Source of the DNA: Natrinema sp031626495
Lineage (GTDB): Archaea > Halobacteriota > Halobacteria > Halobacteriales > Natrialbaceae
Direction: 5' to 3'
Assembly: GCF_031626495.1 (NCBI RefSeq)
Contig: NZ_JAMQOJ010000007.1
Span: forward strand, 1 to 64,000
Length of the DNA: 64,000 nt
Shown here piece after piece: positions 26,015 through 33,559 of this stretch; positions within the stretch are counted from its first letter, which is position 1, and each line of letters starts with the position of its first letter. The notes beneath the pieces were generated by a model. It ran no database searches and was not told the origin of the DNA. It worked only from the letters and a program-made list of their open reading frames with translations. Both the position numbers and the translations under genes were made by a program.

Positions 26015-27172
26015 ATGAAACTCGCACTCATCGGCTTCGGTCAGGCAGGCGGGAAGGTAGTCGACGAGTTCCTGGCGTTCGACGATCGGATCGACGGCGG
26101 CTTCGTCGAGGCGGCGATCGCGGTCAACTCGGCGACGACGGATCTCAAGGGACTCGAGCACGTATCGAAGGAGAACCGCGTTCTCATCGGTCAGGCCCGC
26201 GTGAAGGGCCACGGCGTCGGCGCGGACAACGAACTCGGGGCGGAGATCGCCGAGGAGGACGTCGACGAGATCCAGCACGCGATCGACCGCGTGCCGGTCC
26301 ACGAGATCGACGCGTTCCTCATCGTCGCCGGAATGGGCGGCGGTACCGGCAGCGGCGGCGCGCCCGTCCTCGCGAAGCACCTGAAGCGAATCTACACTCA
26401 GCCCGTGTACGGCCTGGGCATCCTCCCGGGAACGGACGAGGGTGGGATCTACACGCTCAACGCGGCGCGCTCGTTCCAGACGTTCGTCGACGAGGTCGAC
26501 AACCTGCTCGTCTTCGATAACGACGTCTGGCGCAGTGCCGGCGAATCCGTCGAAATGGGCTACGGCCGAATCAATCAGGAGATCGTCGAGCGGTTCGGCC
26601 TCCTCTTCGCCGCCGGCGAGGTCCAGCAGGGCGACCACGTCGCCGAGAGCGTCGTCGACTCCTCGGAGATCATCAACACCCTCTCGAACGGCATCTCGAC
26701 GATCGGCTACGCCCGCGAGACGGTCGAGACGAACGACGGGCTGCTGTCCTCGCTGACCGGCGGCGACGACTTCGACGAGGGCGCGGCTACCAACCGAATG
26801 ACCAGCCTCGTCCGCAAAGCCACCCTGGGCCGGCTCACGCTTCCCTGTGACGTCGGCAGCGCCGATCGCGGACTCGTCGTCGCTACCGGTCCGCCCCAAC
26901 ACCTCAGCCGCAAGGGCGTCGAGCACGGTCGCCAGTGGCTCGAGGACGAGACCGGCAGCATGGAGATCCGCGGCGGTGATTTCCCGATCCCGGACCGCGA
27001 CGAGGTCGGCATGGTCGTGCTGCTCTCGGGTGTGACGGACGTGCCGCGGATCGACCAGCTCCAGCAGGTCGCCATCGAGGCCCAGGAGACGACCGCGGAG
27101 GTTCAGGCCAGCGCCGAGGAGGAGTTCGCCTCGCTGATGGACACCGGCGACGAACTGGACGCGCTCTTCTGA
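26015..27172 (+). CDS. CetZ-family tubulin-like GTPase
   Basis: 385 aa. N-terminal KLALIGFGQAGGKVVDEF (T1 loop), the tubulin/FtsZ signature GMGGGTGSGGAPVLAKHL near residue 107, then GILPGTDEGG and NAARSF. CetZ proteins form filaments that control haloarchaeal cell shape and motility, distinct from the FtsZ1/FtsZ2 division proteins. The C-terminus ends in the acidic ELDALF. Two Glu/Asp in the synergy region (TDVPRID, IEAQETTAE) could support GTP hydrolysis. ATG 26015. Confidence 0.93.
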   Translation: MKLALIGFGQAGGKVVDEFLAFDDRIDGGFVEAAIAVNSATTDLKGLEHVSKENRVLIGQARVKGHGVGADNELGAEIAEEDVDEIQHAIDRVPVHEIDAFLIVAGMGGGTGSGGAPVLAKHLKRIYTQPVYGLGILPGTDEGGIYTLNAARSFQTFVDEVDNLLVFDNDVWRSAGESVEMGYGRINQEIVERFGLLFAAGEVQQGDHVAESVVDSSEIINTLSNGISTIGYARETVETNDGLLSSLTGGDDFDEGAATNRMTSLVRKATLGRLTLPCDVGSADRGLVVATGPPQHLSRKGVEHGRQWLEDETGSMEIRGGDFPIPDRDEVGMVVLLSGVTDVPRIDQLQQVAIEAQETTAEVQASAEEEFASLMDTGDELDALF

Positions 27173-27239
27173 CGGCCACGTTCCGGCGTCGCTGTTCCGA
27201 CGGCTTCCTCGGACGCGAGTGAGGTATCGGGAACCGATC

Positions 27240-27680
27240 TCAGTGTTGTACGTCAGACGGGCCCACGAGGCGCTCGATCGCCGATCGGAAGCCAGGGCTC
27301 TCGCGGTACCACAGCCAACAGCCGCCAGCGGCGGTCAGCAGCGACCCTGCAATAAGACCGCCCGTCGCGGTCAGGTACGCGGTCGCACCGTCGCCGGAGA
27401 CCGCGAAGACGTTCCCCGGATTGCCGTGGATGAAGAAGAAGTACGTGACGAACCAGGCGTTCGTGAGCATCGTCGAGACCAGCACCGGCGGACCGTAGGC
27501 GTAGTTCCGCGCCCAGATCAGTCCGATCGCGACCAGCGGGCCGAGCAGGCCGACGACGGCGAGAAACGCCGGCTGACCCTGGGTCAGCGGCGCGTTTGCC
27601 GTCGACTGAGCGAGGCCAAACAGGCCACAGAGCGCCAGATAGACGAGAAACGGCGTCGTGACGATGATCCGTTGATCCAC
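27240..27680 (-). CDS. four-helix membrane protein, unknown
   Basis: 146 aa with four hydrophobic segments (VYLALCGLFGLAQ, FLAVVGLLGPLVAIGLIW, VLVSTMLTNAWFVTYFFF, TGGLIAGSLLTAAGGCWLWY). No motif recognised. Convergent with cetZ, 67 bases apart. Confidence 0.65.
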   Translation of the reverse strand: MDQRIIVTTPFLVYLALCGLFGLAQSTANAPLTQGQPAFLAVVGLLGPLVAIGLIWARNYAYGPPVLVSTMLTNAWFVTYFFFIHGNPGNVFAVSGDGATAYLTATGGLIAGSLLTAAGGCWLWYRESPGFRSAIERLVGPSDVQH

Positions 27681-27967
27681 GTCCTATCGTGGTAATCTGC
27701 TCGTCTTAACTGTTGTTCCCAGTTCGAGACGTGATTCGCGCGCCGACAGAGGAAGCCTGTCGCTCGAGGCGGGGGCTGTAGCGTCGCTCGAAGGCGTGAT
27801 CGACGAGTCGGTTCGGTACGAACCGGCCGGCCAAGAGTTATGCACGGAAAAACACCAGACGAAGCGAGGGTCATAGGAACCGATTACCACGGCACGAACA
27901 CGTCGGATATCGTGGTAGTTTGTGTAACGAGACAATAACGAACCGTGATATCAGCGTTCGAACGCCC
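27681..27967. other. intergenic region
   Basis: 287 bases separating a minus-strand membrane protein gene and a small plus-strand zinc-ribbon gene. No gene or clear repeat is visible; promoters for both sides are presumed here. Confidence 0.45.
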
Positions 27968-28156
27968 ATGAGGGGTCAGGAACGAACGGACGGTACCGCG
28001 CGGTCGACCATGCAACGAGCGCTCGCGGCGGTCTTGCGACGGGGCGACGACCGAACCGTCATCGAGGAGTGTCGGCGGTGCGGAACGACCCTCGAGTCGG
28101 CGTCGCTGTGTCCCGCCTGCGGCGGCAGCGACATCGTCGAGTACCGAATCCGCTGA
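27968..28156 (+). CDS. small zinc-ribbon protein
   Basis: 62 aa from ATG 27968 (an alternative start is ATG 28010, giving 48 aa). Two Cys pairs, CRRCGTT and LCPACGG, form a zinc ribbon after the basic segment AALAVLRRGDD-like region. Tiny zinc-ribbon proteins of this layout are frequent in haloarchaea; roles are mostly unknown. Confidence 0.65.
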   Translation: MRGQERTDGTARSTMQRALAAVLRRGDDRTVIEECRRCGTTLESASLCPACGGSDIVEYRIR

Positions 28157-28240
28157 GACGAGCGAGGCGCGAGCGGTGCGAGCGCCTCGGAAACGCGAAC
28201 GGCGAAGCCGTGAGCGGTAGCGTCGCCGCTCGAGCGTGCG

Positions 28241-28942
28241 TTACGTACTCGGGAGCGCGTCGGTCTCGATCGCGTCCCGCCGATCGTCGAGTACGGCGAA
28301 GCGCTCGCCGCGACGCGACTCGAGCCAGAAGAGGAGCCGCTCGGCCCACTCGAGTTTGCGGGCTTTCGCCGGCCCGACCGAGGGATCGTCGAAGTCCCAG
28401 CCGACGAACGCGAGACGGGCCGCGCCGAGGTGGTCCGCGAGGAACGCCGCCCGATCGCCGTCGGTGAAGCCGCCGAAGTTACGGACTCGTTCCGTCGGTT
28501 CGGCTTGCGTCGTGGGGAGGACGTACCGCTGGTCACAGTTCGGTACGATCTCGTGGATCGCCTCGAGGTTGTCGCCGTGGGCGTGAACAGCGACCGGAAC
28601 GCCCGCCGCGGTGAGTCGCTCGACGGTCTCGGGGTTCTTATCCAGGTCCGTCACCATGCAATCGGCTTCGATGTCGTGACTCGCGAGCGTGTCGACCGCA
28701 GTCGATGCGGCGATGACGACGTCGGCGTCGCGGGCTCGCTCGAGTTCGGGTGCGGTCTCGAGCGACGGCCCGGCACCCGCCACGGCGACGGTCGCACCGT
28801 GAACGGCCGACAGATCGGCGGGATCGAACGACGACTCGAGGAGCGACTCGAGGCGGTCGCGTCCCTGCTTGTCGCCGGTGCGGTCGTAGCCGAAATCACG
28901 CAGAATCGCTTCGTAGACCGGCTCCCACTCGTCGAACTCCAT
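28241..28942 (-). CDS. mptE: 6-hydroxymethylpterin diphosphokinase MptE-like protein
   Basis: 233 aa from ATG 28942. The MptE/DUF115 core shows TVAVAGAGPSLETAPEL, ADVVIAASTAVDTL, CMVTDLDKNPE, VAVHAHGDNLEAI and FGGFTDGDRAAFLADHLGA. Archaeal MptE makes the diphosphate of 6-hydroxymethyl-dihydropterin, replacing bacterial FolK. The folP-like gene follows upstream on the same strand, so both belong to folate or methanopterin-type cofactor synthesis. The 52-residue extension in the open frame is rejected because MEFDEWEPVYEAILRDFGYD is the conserved start. Confidence 0.9.
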   Translation of the reverse strand: MEFDEWEPVYEAILRDFGYDRTGDKQGRDRLESLLESSFDPADLSAVHGATVAVAGAGPSLETAPELERARDADVVIAASTAVDTLASHDIEADCMVTDLDKNPETVERLTAAGVPVAVHAHGDNLEAIHEIVPNCDQRYVLPTTQAEPTERVRNFGGFTDGDRAAFLADHLGAARLAFVGWDFDDPSVGPAKARKLEWAERLLFWLESRRGERFAVLDDRRDAIETDALPST

Positions 28943-29054
28943 GCTGTTCGTACTCGGCGCTGTGTCCGTTTGTGCCTTCGGTCTCGACGTCACGATCGGC
29001 CCCGTCAAACTCGATTTCAGTGGAGCGATCGATCTCACATAGAACGGCCGGGAC

Positions 29055-29106
29055 GTCAGAAGAGCGCACAGCGCCGGGTCGTCAGGACAGCGCACAGCAC
29101 CGAGTC
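29055..29106. repeat. 26-bp tandem duplication
   Basis: 29055-29080 and 29081-29106 are two adjacent 26-bp units starting GTCAG and sharing GCGCACAGC, differing at four or five bases. They lie upstream of the mptE start. Confidence 0.7.
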
Positions 29107-29147
29107 GTCACTGGGCGACGTAGTGTCACAATAATTCCGTGTTGTGG

Positions 29148-29194
29148 GCCGGGGGTCGCCTCCAAAGTACCCCTACCCGGGAGGCCGCCCGGCG
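29148..29194. other. structured intergenic element of unknown kind
   Basis: Two nested 6-bp helices: GCCGGG with CCCGGC outside and GCCTCC with GGAGGC inside, separated by a short internal loop and closed by a loop of about 16 bases. On the minus strand a TATA-like CTTATG near 29226-29221 lies about 30 nt upstream, so the element could be a short transcript or the leader of mptE. I do not recognise the family. It is not a tRNA: no T-loop or anticodon arm can be drawn. Confidence 0.45.
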
Positions 29195-29234
29195 TCCAGT
29201 CTCCCTTTTCTAAGCATCCGGCATAAGCTTTCTC

Positions 29235-30428
29235 TTAACGCAGCACCCCTGACAGCTTTTCGCCGAACGCGCTGAGATCGTCGTTTTCGGCCGAGAGACG
29301 ATCTGCAATATCGGAAACGGTCGTCGTCGACCCCATCAGCAGGAGTCGAGCGTCGGACACGGGCTGGACGACCGCACCGTGCTCGGCCGCGAGCGACGTC
29401 AGCCGCTCGCTCGCGTCGCCGTCGAGCCCCTCGATTTCGAGCAGTTGGGCCTGCCAGTCGTCGGCGAACGCGGGATCGATGCCGCGCTCTCGAAGCTGAA
29501 TGCGGAACTCCCGGCTCGAGGTGACGTCGAGCTGTGAGATCGTCACGCCGTCCGCAGCGGCGCTCGAACGTTCGGTGAAGGCCGATCCGATCAGGGCCGC
29601 GTCGCGCGTTTCGGCCACGTCGTGGGTCCTGATGACGTGCGCGCCGCGTTCGACGGCCATCGAGGTCGCCGCCAGGCTGACCGGCAGCCGCTTTTCGGTC
29701 TCGCGGCTCGCGATCTCGCCGAGGAAGTTCTTCCGGTTGATCGAGACCAACATCGGCCGGCCGAGGGCGCGAAACTCACGAAGCCGGCGGAACGTCTCGC
29801 GGTCGTCCTCGAGCGTCTGGGCCTCGCTCCAGCCCCCGAACGCGGGGTCGACGATCGTCTTGTCGGTCAGCCCGTTCTGCTTCAGGGCTTCGTAGACCTG
29901 ATCGACGTAGTCCGCGTTCGCGGCCCATTCCGGCGACTTCCGGCTCGCCCAGTCGGTTTCCTCGACGGCACCCGGCCGCTCGCGGTCGGGTGGGCTCGCC
30001 ATCTTCGCGACCGCGGCATCGTGGTCCTCGCAGACGGTCGGCATCGCGGGGTCGGCGAAGCCGCAGATGTCGTTGACCATGTCGAACCCCTTCGAGAGCG
30101 CCTCGTCTGCAACGGCGGCGTAGCGCGTCTCGATGGAGAAAATCGCGTCGCCGGAGACGCTCTCGATCGTCTCGAGGGCGATGTGCAGTCGCTCGAGTTC
30201 CTCCTCGGCCGAGAGCACGTCGAAGCGCTTGTTGGCCGACTCGAGGCCGACGTCGACGATGTCCGCACCCTCGCCGATCAGTTCCTCGTCGACGTAGCCG
30301 GCCGCCTCACCGGGGTCGTCGTAGACGCTCGGATCGTACGGAGATTCCTCGCTGACGTTGAGCACACCCATGATCCGGGGCGGGTGGTCGTCCCCGATCC
30401 CCAGGCCAGCGGCGTCGACGCTGTTCAT
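29235..30428 (-). CDS. folP: dihydropteroate synthase-like protein with C-terminal extension
   Basis: 397 aa from ATG 30428; common DHPS is about 270-290 aa. Core motifs: PRIMGVLNVSEESPY (equivalent to IMGILNVTPDSF), GADIVDVGLESANKRFDVLS, FDMVNDICGF, IVDPAFGGW, LVSINRKNFLGE and GAHVIRTHDVAETRDA. The pABA/pterin site is altered against the bacterial consensus, as usual in archaea. After about residue 270 a 125-residue extension follows (SQLDVTSSREFRIQLRERGI) whose function I do not know. Next to mptE, it should join the pterin to an arylamine. Confidence 0.85.
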   Translation of the reverse strand: MNSVDAAGLGIGDDHPPRIMGVLNVSEESPYDPSVYDDPGEAAGYVDEELIGEGADIVDVGLESANKRFDVLSAEEELERLHIALETIESVSGDAIFSIETRYAAVADEALSKGFDMVNDICGFADPAMPTVCEDHDAAVAKMASPPDRERPGAVEETDWASRKSPEWAANADYVDQVYEALKQNGLTDKTIVDPAFGGWSEAQTLEDDRETFRRLREFRALGRPMLVSINRKNFLGEIASRETEKRLPVSLAATSMAVERGAHVIRTHDVAETRDAALIGSAFTERSSAAADGVTISQLDVTSSREFRIQLRERGIDPAFADDWQAQLLEIEGLDGDASERLTSLAAEHGAVVQPVSDARLLLMGSTTTVSDIADRLSAENDDLSAFGEKLSGVLR

Positions 30429-30520
30429 ACGCCGTCTGAGGAAGCGAGACAAAAAGGCATCGCGGTTCCGGCGAACCCGGACGGTCCGGGTCGACGACCC
30501 GTTCCGGACGAGCGATCACG

Positions 30521-31747
30521 CTACTCGTCCTCGAGCACCGCCAGCCGCGAGTCTCGCAGGAGGACCTTCTTGACGATCGAGGGGTTCTCGAGCAACCGGT
30601 GCTTCGCGTGCGCGCCGCGGCCGCGTCCCCGCCCTTCGCGCTCGGACTGGATCACGTTGAGGAAGTTCTGTTCCTGAAGGATCTCCTGGACGCGCCGCTC
30701 GGAGAGTACGTCGAAATCGAGCTGTCGGGCGACTTCCTTGTACTGGTTGTAGATGATCTTCGTCGGGAACTCCTTCTCCGAACTGTTCTCGGTCAACAGC
30801 GTCAGCGAGTAGAGGATGGCCTTGGCCTGCTGGGGCGACCCCTCGATCAGTTCGTTGAACCGGTCGGCTTCGGTCTTCTCCTTGGCGTCGCGGACGTGGG
30901 CCGCGGTGACGCGCGTGTCGTTTCGCTTCTTCGCGATCCGCCCGGCGTTCCGGAGGATGTCGATCGCCTTGCGCGCGTCGCCGTGTTCCTGCGCGGCGAG
31001 TGCGGCCGTCAGCGGAATCACGTCGTCGGAGAGCACCCCGTCGTGGAAGGCGTCGCGACGCTTCTCTAAGATTTCGACGAGCTGGTTCGCGTCGTAGGGC
31101 GAGAAGACGAGTTCGTCCCGCGAGAGGCTCGACTTGACGCGTTCGGAGAGGTGGTCGGGGAAATCGATCTTGTTCGAGATTCCGATGATGCCGATACTCG
31201 AGTCGGAAATACGGCGGTTCTCGCCTGCTCGCGAGAGTTTTCGGAGGACCTCGTCGTCCTCGAGCATGTCGATCTCGTCTAAGATGACGATGGTCACGTC
31301 GGTACAGTGGTCGACGGCCTGCCAGAGTCGCTTGTAGTAGTCGCCGGTGCCGAGACCGCGGTCGGGGACGGTGACGCCGCTCGCGTCGGGTTCGTTGACG
31401 ATCTGGGCGATCGTTTTGACGATCGACGCCTCCGTGTTCTGCTCACCGCAGTCGATGAAGGCGTACTTGACCGTAATATCGTCGTGCTGGGCTTCGGTGA
31501 TCACGCGCTGCGTGACCGACCGCGAGATGAGGGACTTACCGGTGCCGGTCTTCCCGAAGATGAACAGGTGGTTGGGCTCGCTCCCGAAGATTGCCGGGTT
31601 CAGGGCGTCCGCAACCCGTTGCATCTGCTCGTCACGTCCGACGATCCGATCCGGACCGGGCAGGTGCGTGATCTCGAGCAGGCGCTCGTCGGCGAAGACC
31701 GGATCGTCGTACCGAAAGAGCGGGTCTCGATCGTCGTTGGCGGACAT
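30521..31747 (-). CDS. orc1: Orc1/Cdc6 replication initiator
   Basis: 408 aa AAA+ initiator that binds origin recognition boxes and loads MCM. Walker A FGKTGTGKSLISRSV (about 64-78), Walker B IVILDEIDMLEDDEVLRKL, sensor 1 IGIIGISNKIDFPDHL, sensor 2 region HGDARKAIDILRNAGRIA, and a C-terminal winged helix (KIIYNQYKEVARQLDFDVLS ... HRLLENPSIVKKVLL). Full length and intact. Transcribed away from the repeat-rich region 31748-32620, the classical archaeal cdc6-oriC arrangement. Confidence 0.97.
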   Translation of the reverse strand: MSANDDRDPLFRYDDPVFADERLLEITHLPGPDRIVGRDEQMQRVADALNPAIFGSEPNHLFIFGKTGTGKSLISRSVTQRVITEAQHDDITVKYAFIDCGEQNTEASIVKTIAQIVNEPDASGVTVPDRGLGTGDYYKRLWQAVDHCTDVTIVILDEIDMLEDDEVLRKLSRAGENRRISDSSIGIIGISNKIDFPDHLSERVKSSLSRDELVFSPYDANQLVEILEKRRDAFHDGVLSDDVIPLTAALAAQEHGDARKAIDILRNAGRIAKKRNDTRVTAAHVRDAKEKTEADRFNELIEGSPQQAKAILYSLTLLTENSSEKEFPTKIIYNQYKEVARQLDFDVLSERRVQEILQEQNFLNVIQSEREGRGRGRGAHAKHRLLENPSIVKKVLLRDSRLAVLEDE

Positions 31748-31798
31748 TGCGGTACCCCGCCCTTTCCAACTGGATTGAAATAAAGCTGTGGAGATCGA

Positions 31799-31810
31799 TC
31801 GCGGATGTAA
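31799..31810 (+). repeat. partial ORB-like element
   Basis: TCGCGGATGTAA equals the inner part of the box at 31920-31940 but lacks the C-run. A half-site or chance match. Confidence 0.4.
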
Positions 31811-31876
31811 AACCGCCGTCAGAGCGCCTCGAGTGCGGAATCACGGTAGCGTGACCGAAAGAAAGCCGTTCCGCCG

Positions 31877-31891
31877 CCCTCGCGCTTCTAA
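31877..31891 (+). repeat. diverged ORB
   Basis: CCCTCGCGCTTCTAA matches CCCTCGCGTTTGTAA of the strong box at 13 of 15 positions, in the same orientation. Confidence 0.6.
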
Positions 31892-31919
31892 CACCCCCGA
31901 ACGACGGGAGCCGAGACGG

Positions 31920-31940
31920 ACACCCCCATCGCGGATGTAA
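31920..31940 (+). repeat. ORB
   Basis: ACACCCCCATCGCGG followed by ATGTAA agrees with the strong box at 32124-32144 at 18 of 21 positions including the C-run, in the same orientation. Confidence 0.75.
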
Positions 31941-32120
31941 GAGTCTTACGTCTCGGGCTGAGGCGGGGGTCGCCACGGGCGATGTCATCCCTCTCACGCG
32001 CAGCGAGTGATCCAGTGGAGGAGCGACTCGTGGGTTCTCCGAGATCGGTGTTCGCCGAGTTCATACGGGAAGGCACCGAACGACGACCGAACGGCGGCGT
32101 TCTCGGTCCACAGGAGGACG

Positions 32121-32144
32121 CACACACCCCCCTCGCGTTTGTAA
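32121..32144 (+). repeat. strong ORB, left arm of inverted pair
   Basis: CACACACCCCC, then CTCGCGTTTGTAA. Its reverse complement recurs perfectly over 23 bases at 32270-32292. Orc1/Cdc6 proteins bind the G/C-run side and bend the DNA toward the unwinding region; the two copies point toward each other. Confidence 0.88.
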
Positions 32145-32269
32145 CGGCGAATGGGTGGTGGGAGTCGCAGTCGATCGGTTGATTTCCGTTCACAGATACA
32201 ACACAACCGCTATATTTTCATCCGCGACACTGGTGTGTTCCCGAACAGAATCTCCGTACGTAATCGGCC

Positions 32270-32292
32270 TTACAAACGCGAGGGGGGTGTGT
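32270..32292 (-). repeat. strong ORB, right arm of inverted pair
   Basis: TTACAAACGCGAGGGGGG followed by TGTGT, the exact inverse of 32122-32144. The spacer of 125 bases holds AT-rich stretches such as CTATATTTTCATCC. Confidence 0.88.
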
Positions 32293-32394
32293 CCCTCTCC
32301 CAGCCAGTTCGCGTTCACCGTTCGGGCCACAGGAATCCAATACCAACCACGTGAATTCGATTACACTCGGTCCCCTGCTCGTCGTTTCGTATAT

Positions 32395-32430
32395 AGTTCT
32401 AGTATCAGTTCTAGCTAGTGCTAGCTAGTG
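32395..32430. repeat. short tandem repeats at origin edge
   Basis: AGTTCTAG occurs twice (32395-32402, 32407-32414), then CTAGCTAGTG twice without a gap (32411-32420, 32421-32430). The stretch is CTAG-rich, normally a rare tetranucleotide in these genomes. It may mark the right edge of the origin. Confidence 0.65.
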
Positions 32431-32620
32431 AAGAGGAAACAGAACAACAGAAACGCAAGGGAACACGAATCCACGAACAGGCTCCTTTTTGCGTTCCCGT
32501 TCGGAACATCAGCTATGAACTCACGCGTCACGGTTTCCAGCGCATCCGTCGCTGTCGGATCCGGTATCGAACGTCCCGAAAGCGTTCCCCGTTCCCTCGA
32601 GCCACCCCGGCCCAGCACCG

Positions 32621-33403
32621 ATGACCGACGATTCTGATATCACCGACGGCTCGTCCGTCGTCGACCCTGTCGACGGTCGAACGCCGCCGGCCGTCGCCGT
32701 CGTCGACGCCCAGTCACCGGGCAACGTCGGGACCATCGCTCGTGCGATGAAGAACTTCGGCTTCGAAGAGCTCCTGCTCGTCGATCCTCCGGAACTCGAC
32801 CCCGAGGGCGAAGCGTACGGCTTCGCGGGACATGCTCGAGAAGACGTGCTCCCGAACGCCGACGAGATCGGTTTCGACCACCTCGTCGAGAACTACCACA
32901 CGATCGGCTGCACGGCCGTGACGAACGAGGACGACCGCAGCCACACGCGCTTTCCCTACTCGACCCCCGCTGAACTGGCCGACAGGTTGCCGACCGTCGA
33001 GGCACCGACCGCGCTCGTCTTCGGCCGCGAGCGCGTCGGGCTGACGAACGAGGAACTCGCCCGGATCGACGAGATCTGCTCGATCCCGGCCAACGCCGAC
33101 TACCCCGTCCTCAACCTCGGGCAGGCCGCGACCATCACCCTCTACGAACTCCGAAATCTCGCCCTCGGCGACGCGACGCAGTTGCCCGATCTCGAGCGCG
33201 TGCGCGCCCCCGAACCGACGATCGATCGGGTCTACGACCAGTGGGCCGACCTCCTCGCGGAGATCAACCACCCCGAGGAGAAACGCGAGAAGACGATGCG
33301 GATGCTCCGACGGGTGTTCGGCCGGGCCGATCTGACCGAACGCGAGGCGAACACGCTACTCGGCCTGCTTCGACGAGCGACCGAGCGTCCGGCCGAGAAG
33401 TGA
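32621..33403 (+). CDS. trmJ: tRNA 2'-O-methyltransferase, TrmJ/TrmH family
   Basis: 260 aa SPOUT-fold enzyme. The three knot motifs are present: SPGNVGTIARAMKNFGF (motif 1), TALVFGRERVGLTNEELA (motif 2) and YPVLNLGQAATITLYEL (motif 3). A C-terminal helical extension (EKREKTMRMLRRVFGRADLT) is typical of TrmJ, which methylates ribose at tRNA position 32. The first gene on the right side of the origin. Confidence 0.93.
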   Translation: MTDDSDITDGSSVVDPVDGRTPPAVAVVDAQSPGNVGTIARAMKNFGFEELLLVDPPELDPEGEAYGFAGHAREDVLPNADEIGFDHLVENYHTIGCTAVTNEDDRSHTRFPYSTPAELADRLPTVEAPTALVFGRERVGLTNEELARIDEICSIPANADYPVLNLGQAATITLYELRNLALGDATQLPDLERVRAPEPTIDRVYDQWADLLAEINHPEEKREKTMRMLRRVFGRADLTEREANTLLGLLRRATERPAEK

Positions 33404-33559
33404 GACCCGCCGGCATACGTCACTGACAGCGTTCGTGACGATCAGCGCCAAACGCGATAGTACCCCATCGACTGCCGTGTCGATCACACTGGTCGAATTG
33501 TCTGTCAGCTATCACGACGGCCACCACGGTAATATACTCGTAGTCACCAGCAACACGAG
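33404..33559 (+). promoter_or_regulatory. promoter of the lipoprotein gene
   Basis: A clear TATA-like TAATATA at 33530-33536 lies about 27 nt before ATG 33560, predicting a leaderless transcript. Nothing else is seen in this spacer. Confidence 0.6.

Larger units (their letters stand above)
31790..32430. other. replication origin (oriC) next to orc1
   Basis: About 870 bases without genes (31748-32620) follow the orc1 start. Inside are a perfect 23-bp inverted pair of ORB-like boxes around a 125-bp, relatively AT-rich centre (probable unwinding site), at least two further diverged boxes nearer orc1, and short tandem repeats at the trmJ end. Boxes with a C- or G-run next to CTCGCGTTTGTAA, placed in opposite orientation around an AT-rich core beside cdc6, are the defining layout of haloarchaeal origins. 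Confidence 0.9.

Noticed and set aside
29140..29200. tRNA or 7S RNA at the structured intergenic element
   Set aside because: No T-arm (GGTTCRANTCC), anticodon stem or SRP GGAAG/GNAR loops can be drawn.
31990..32640. short frames inside the origin region
   Set aside because: Several 60-100-codon frames overlap on both strands across the ORBs, none with coding bias; repeats explain the region.
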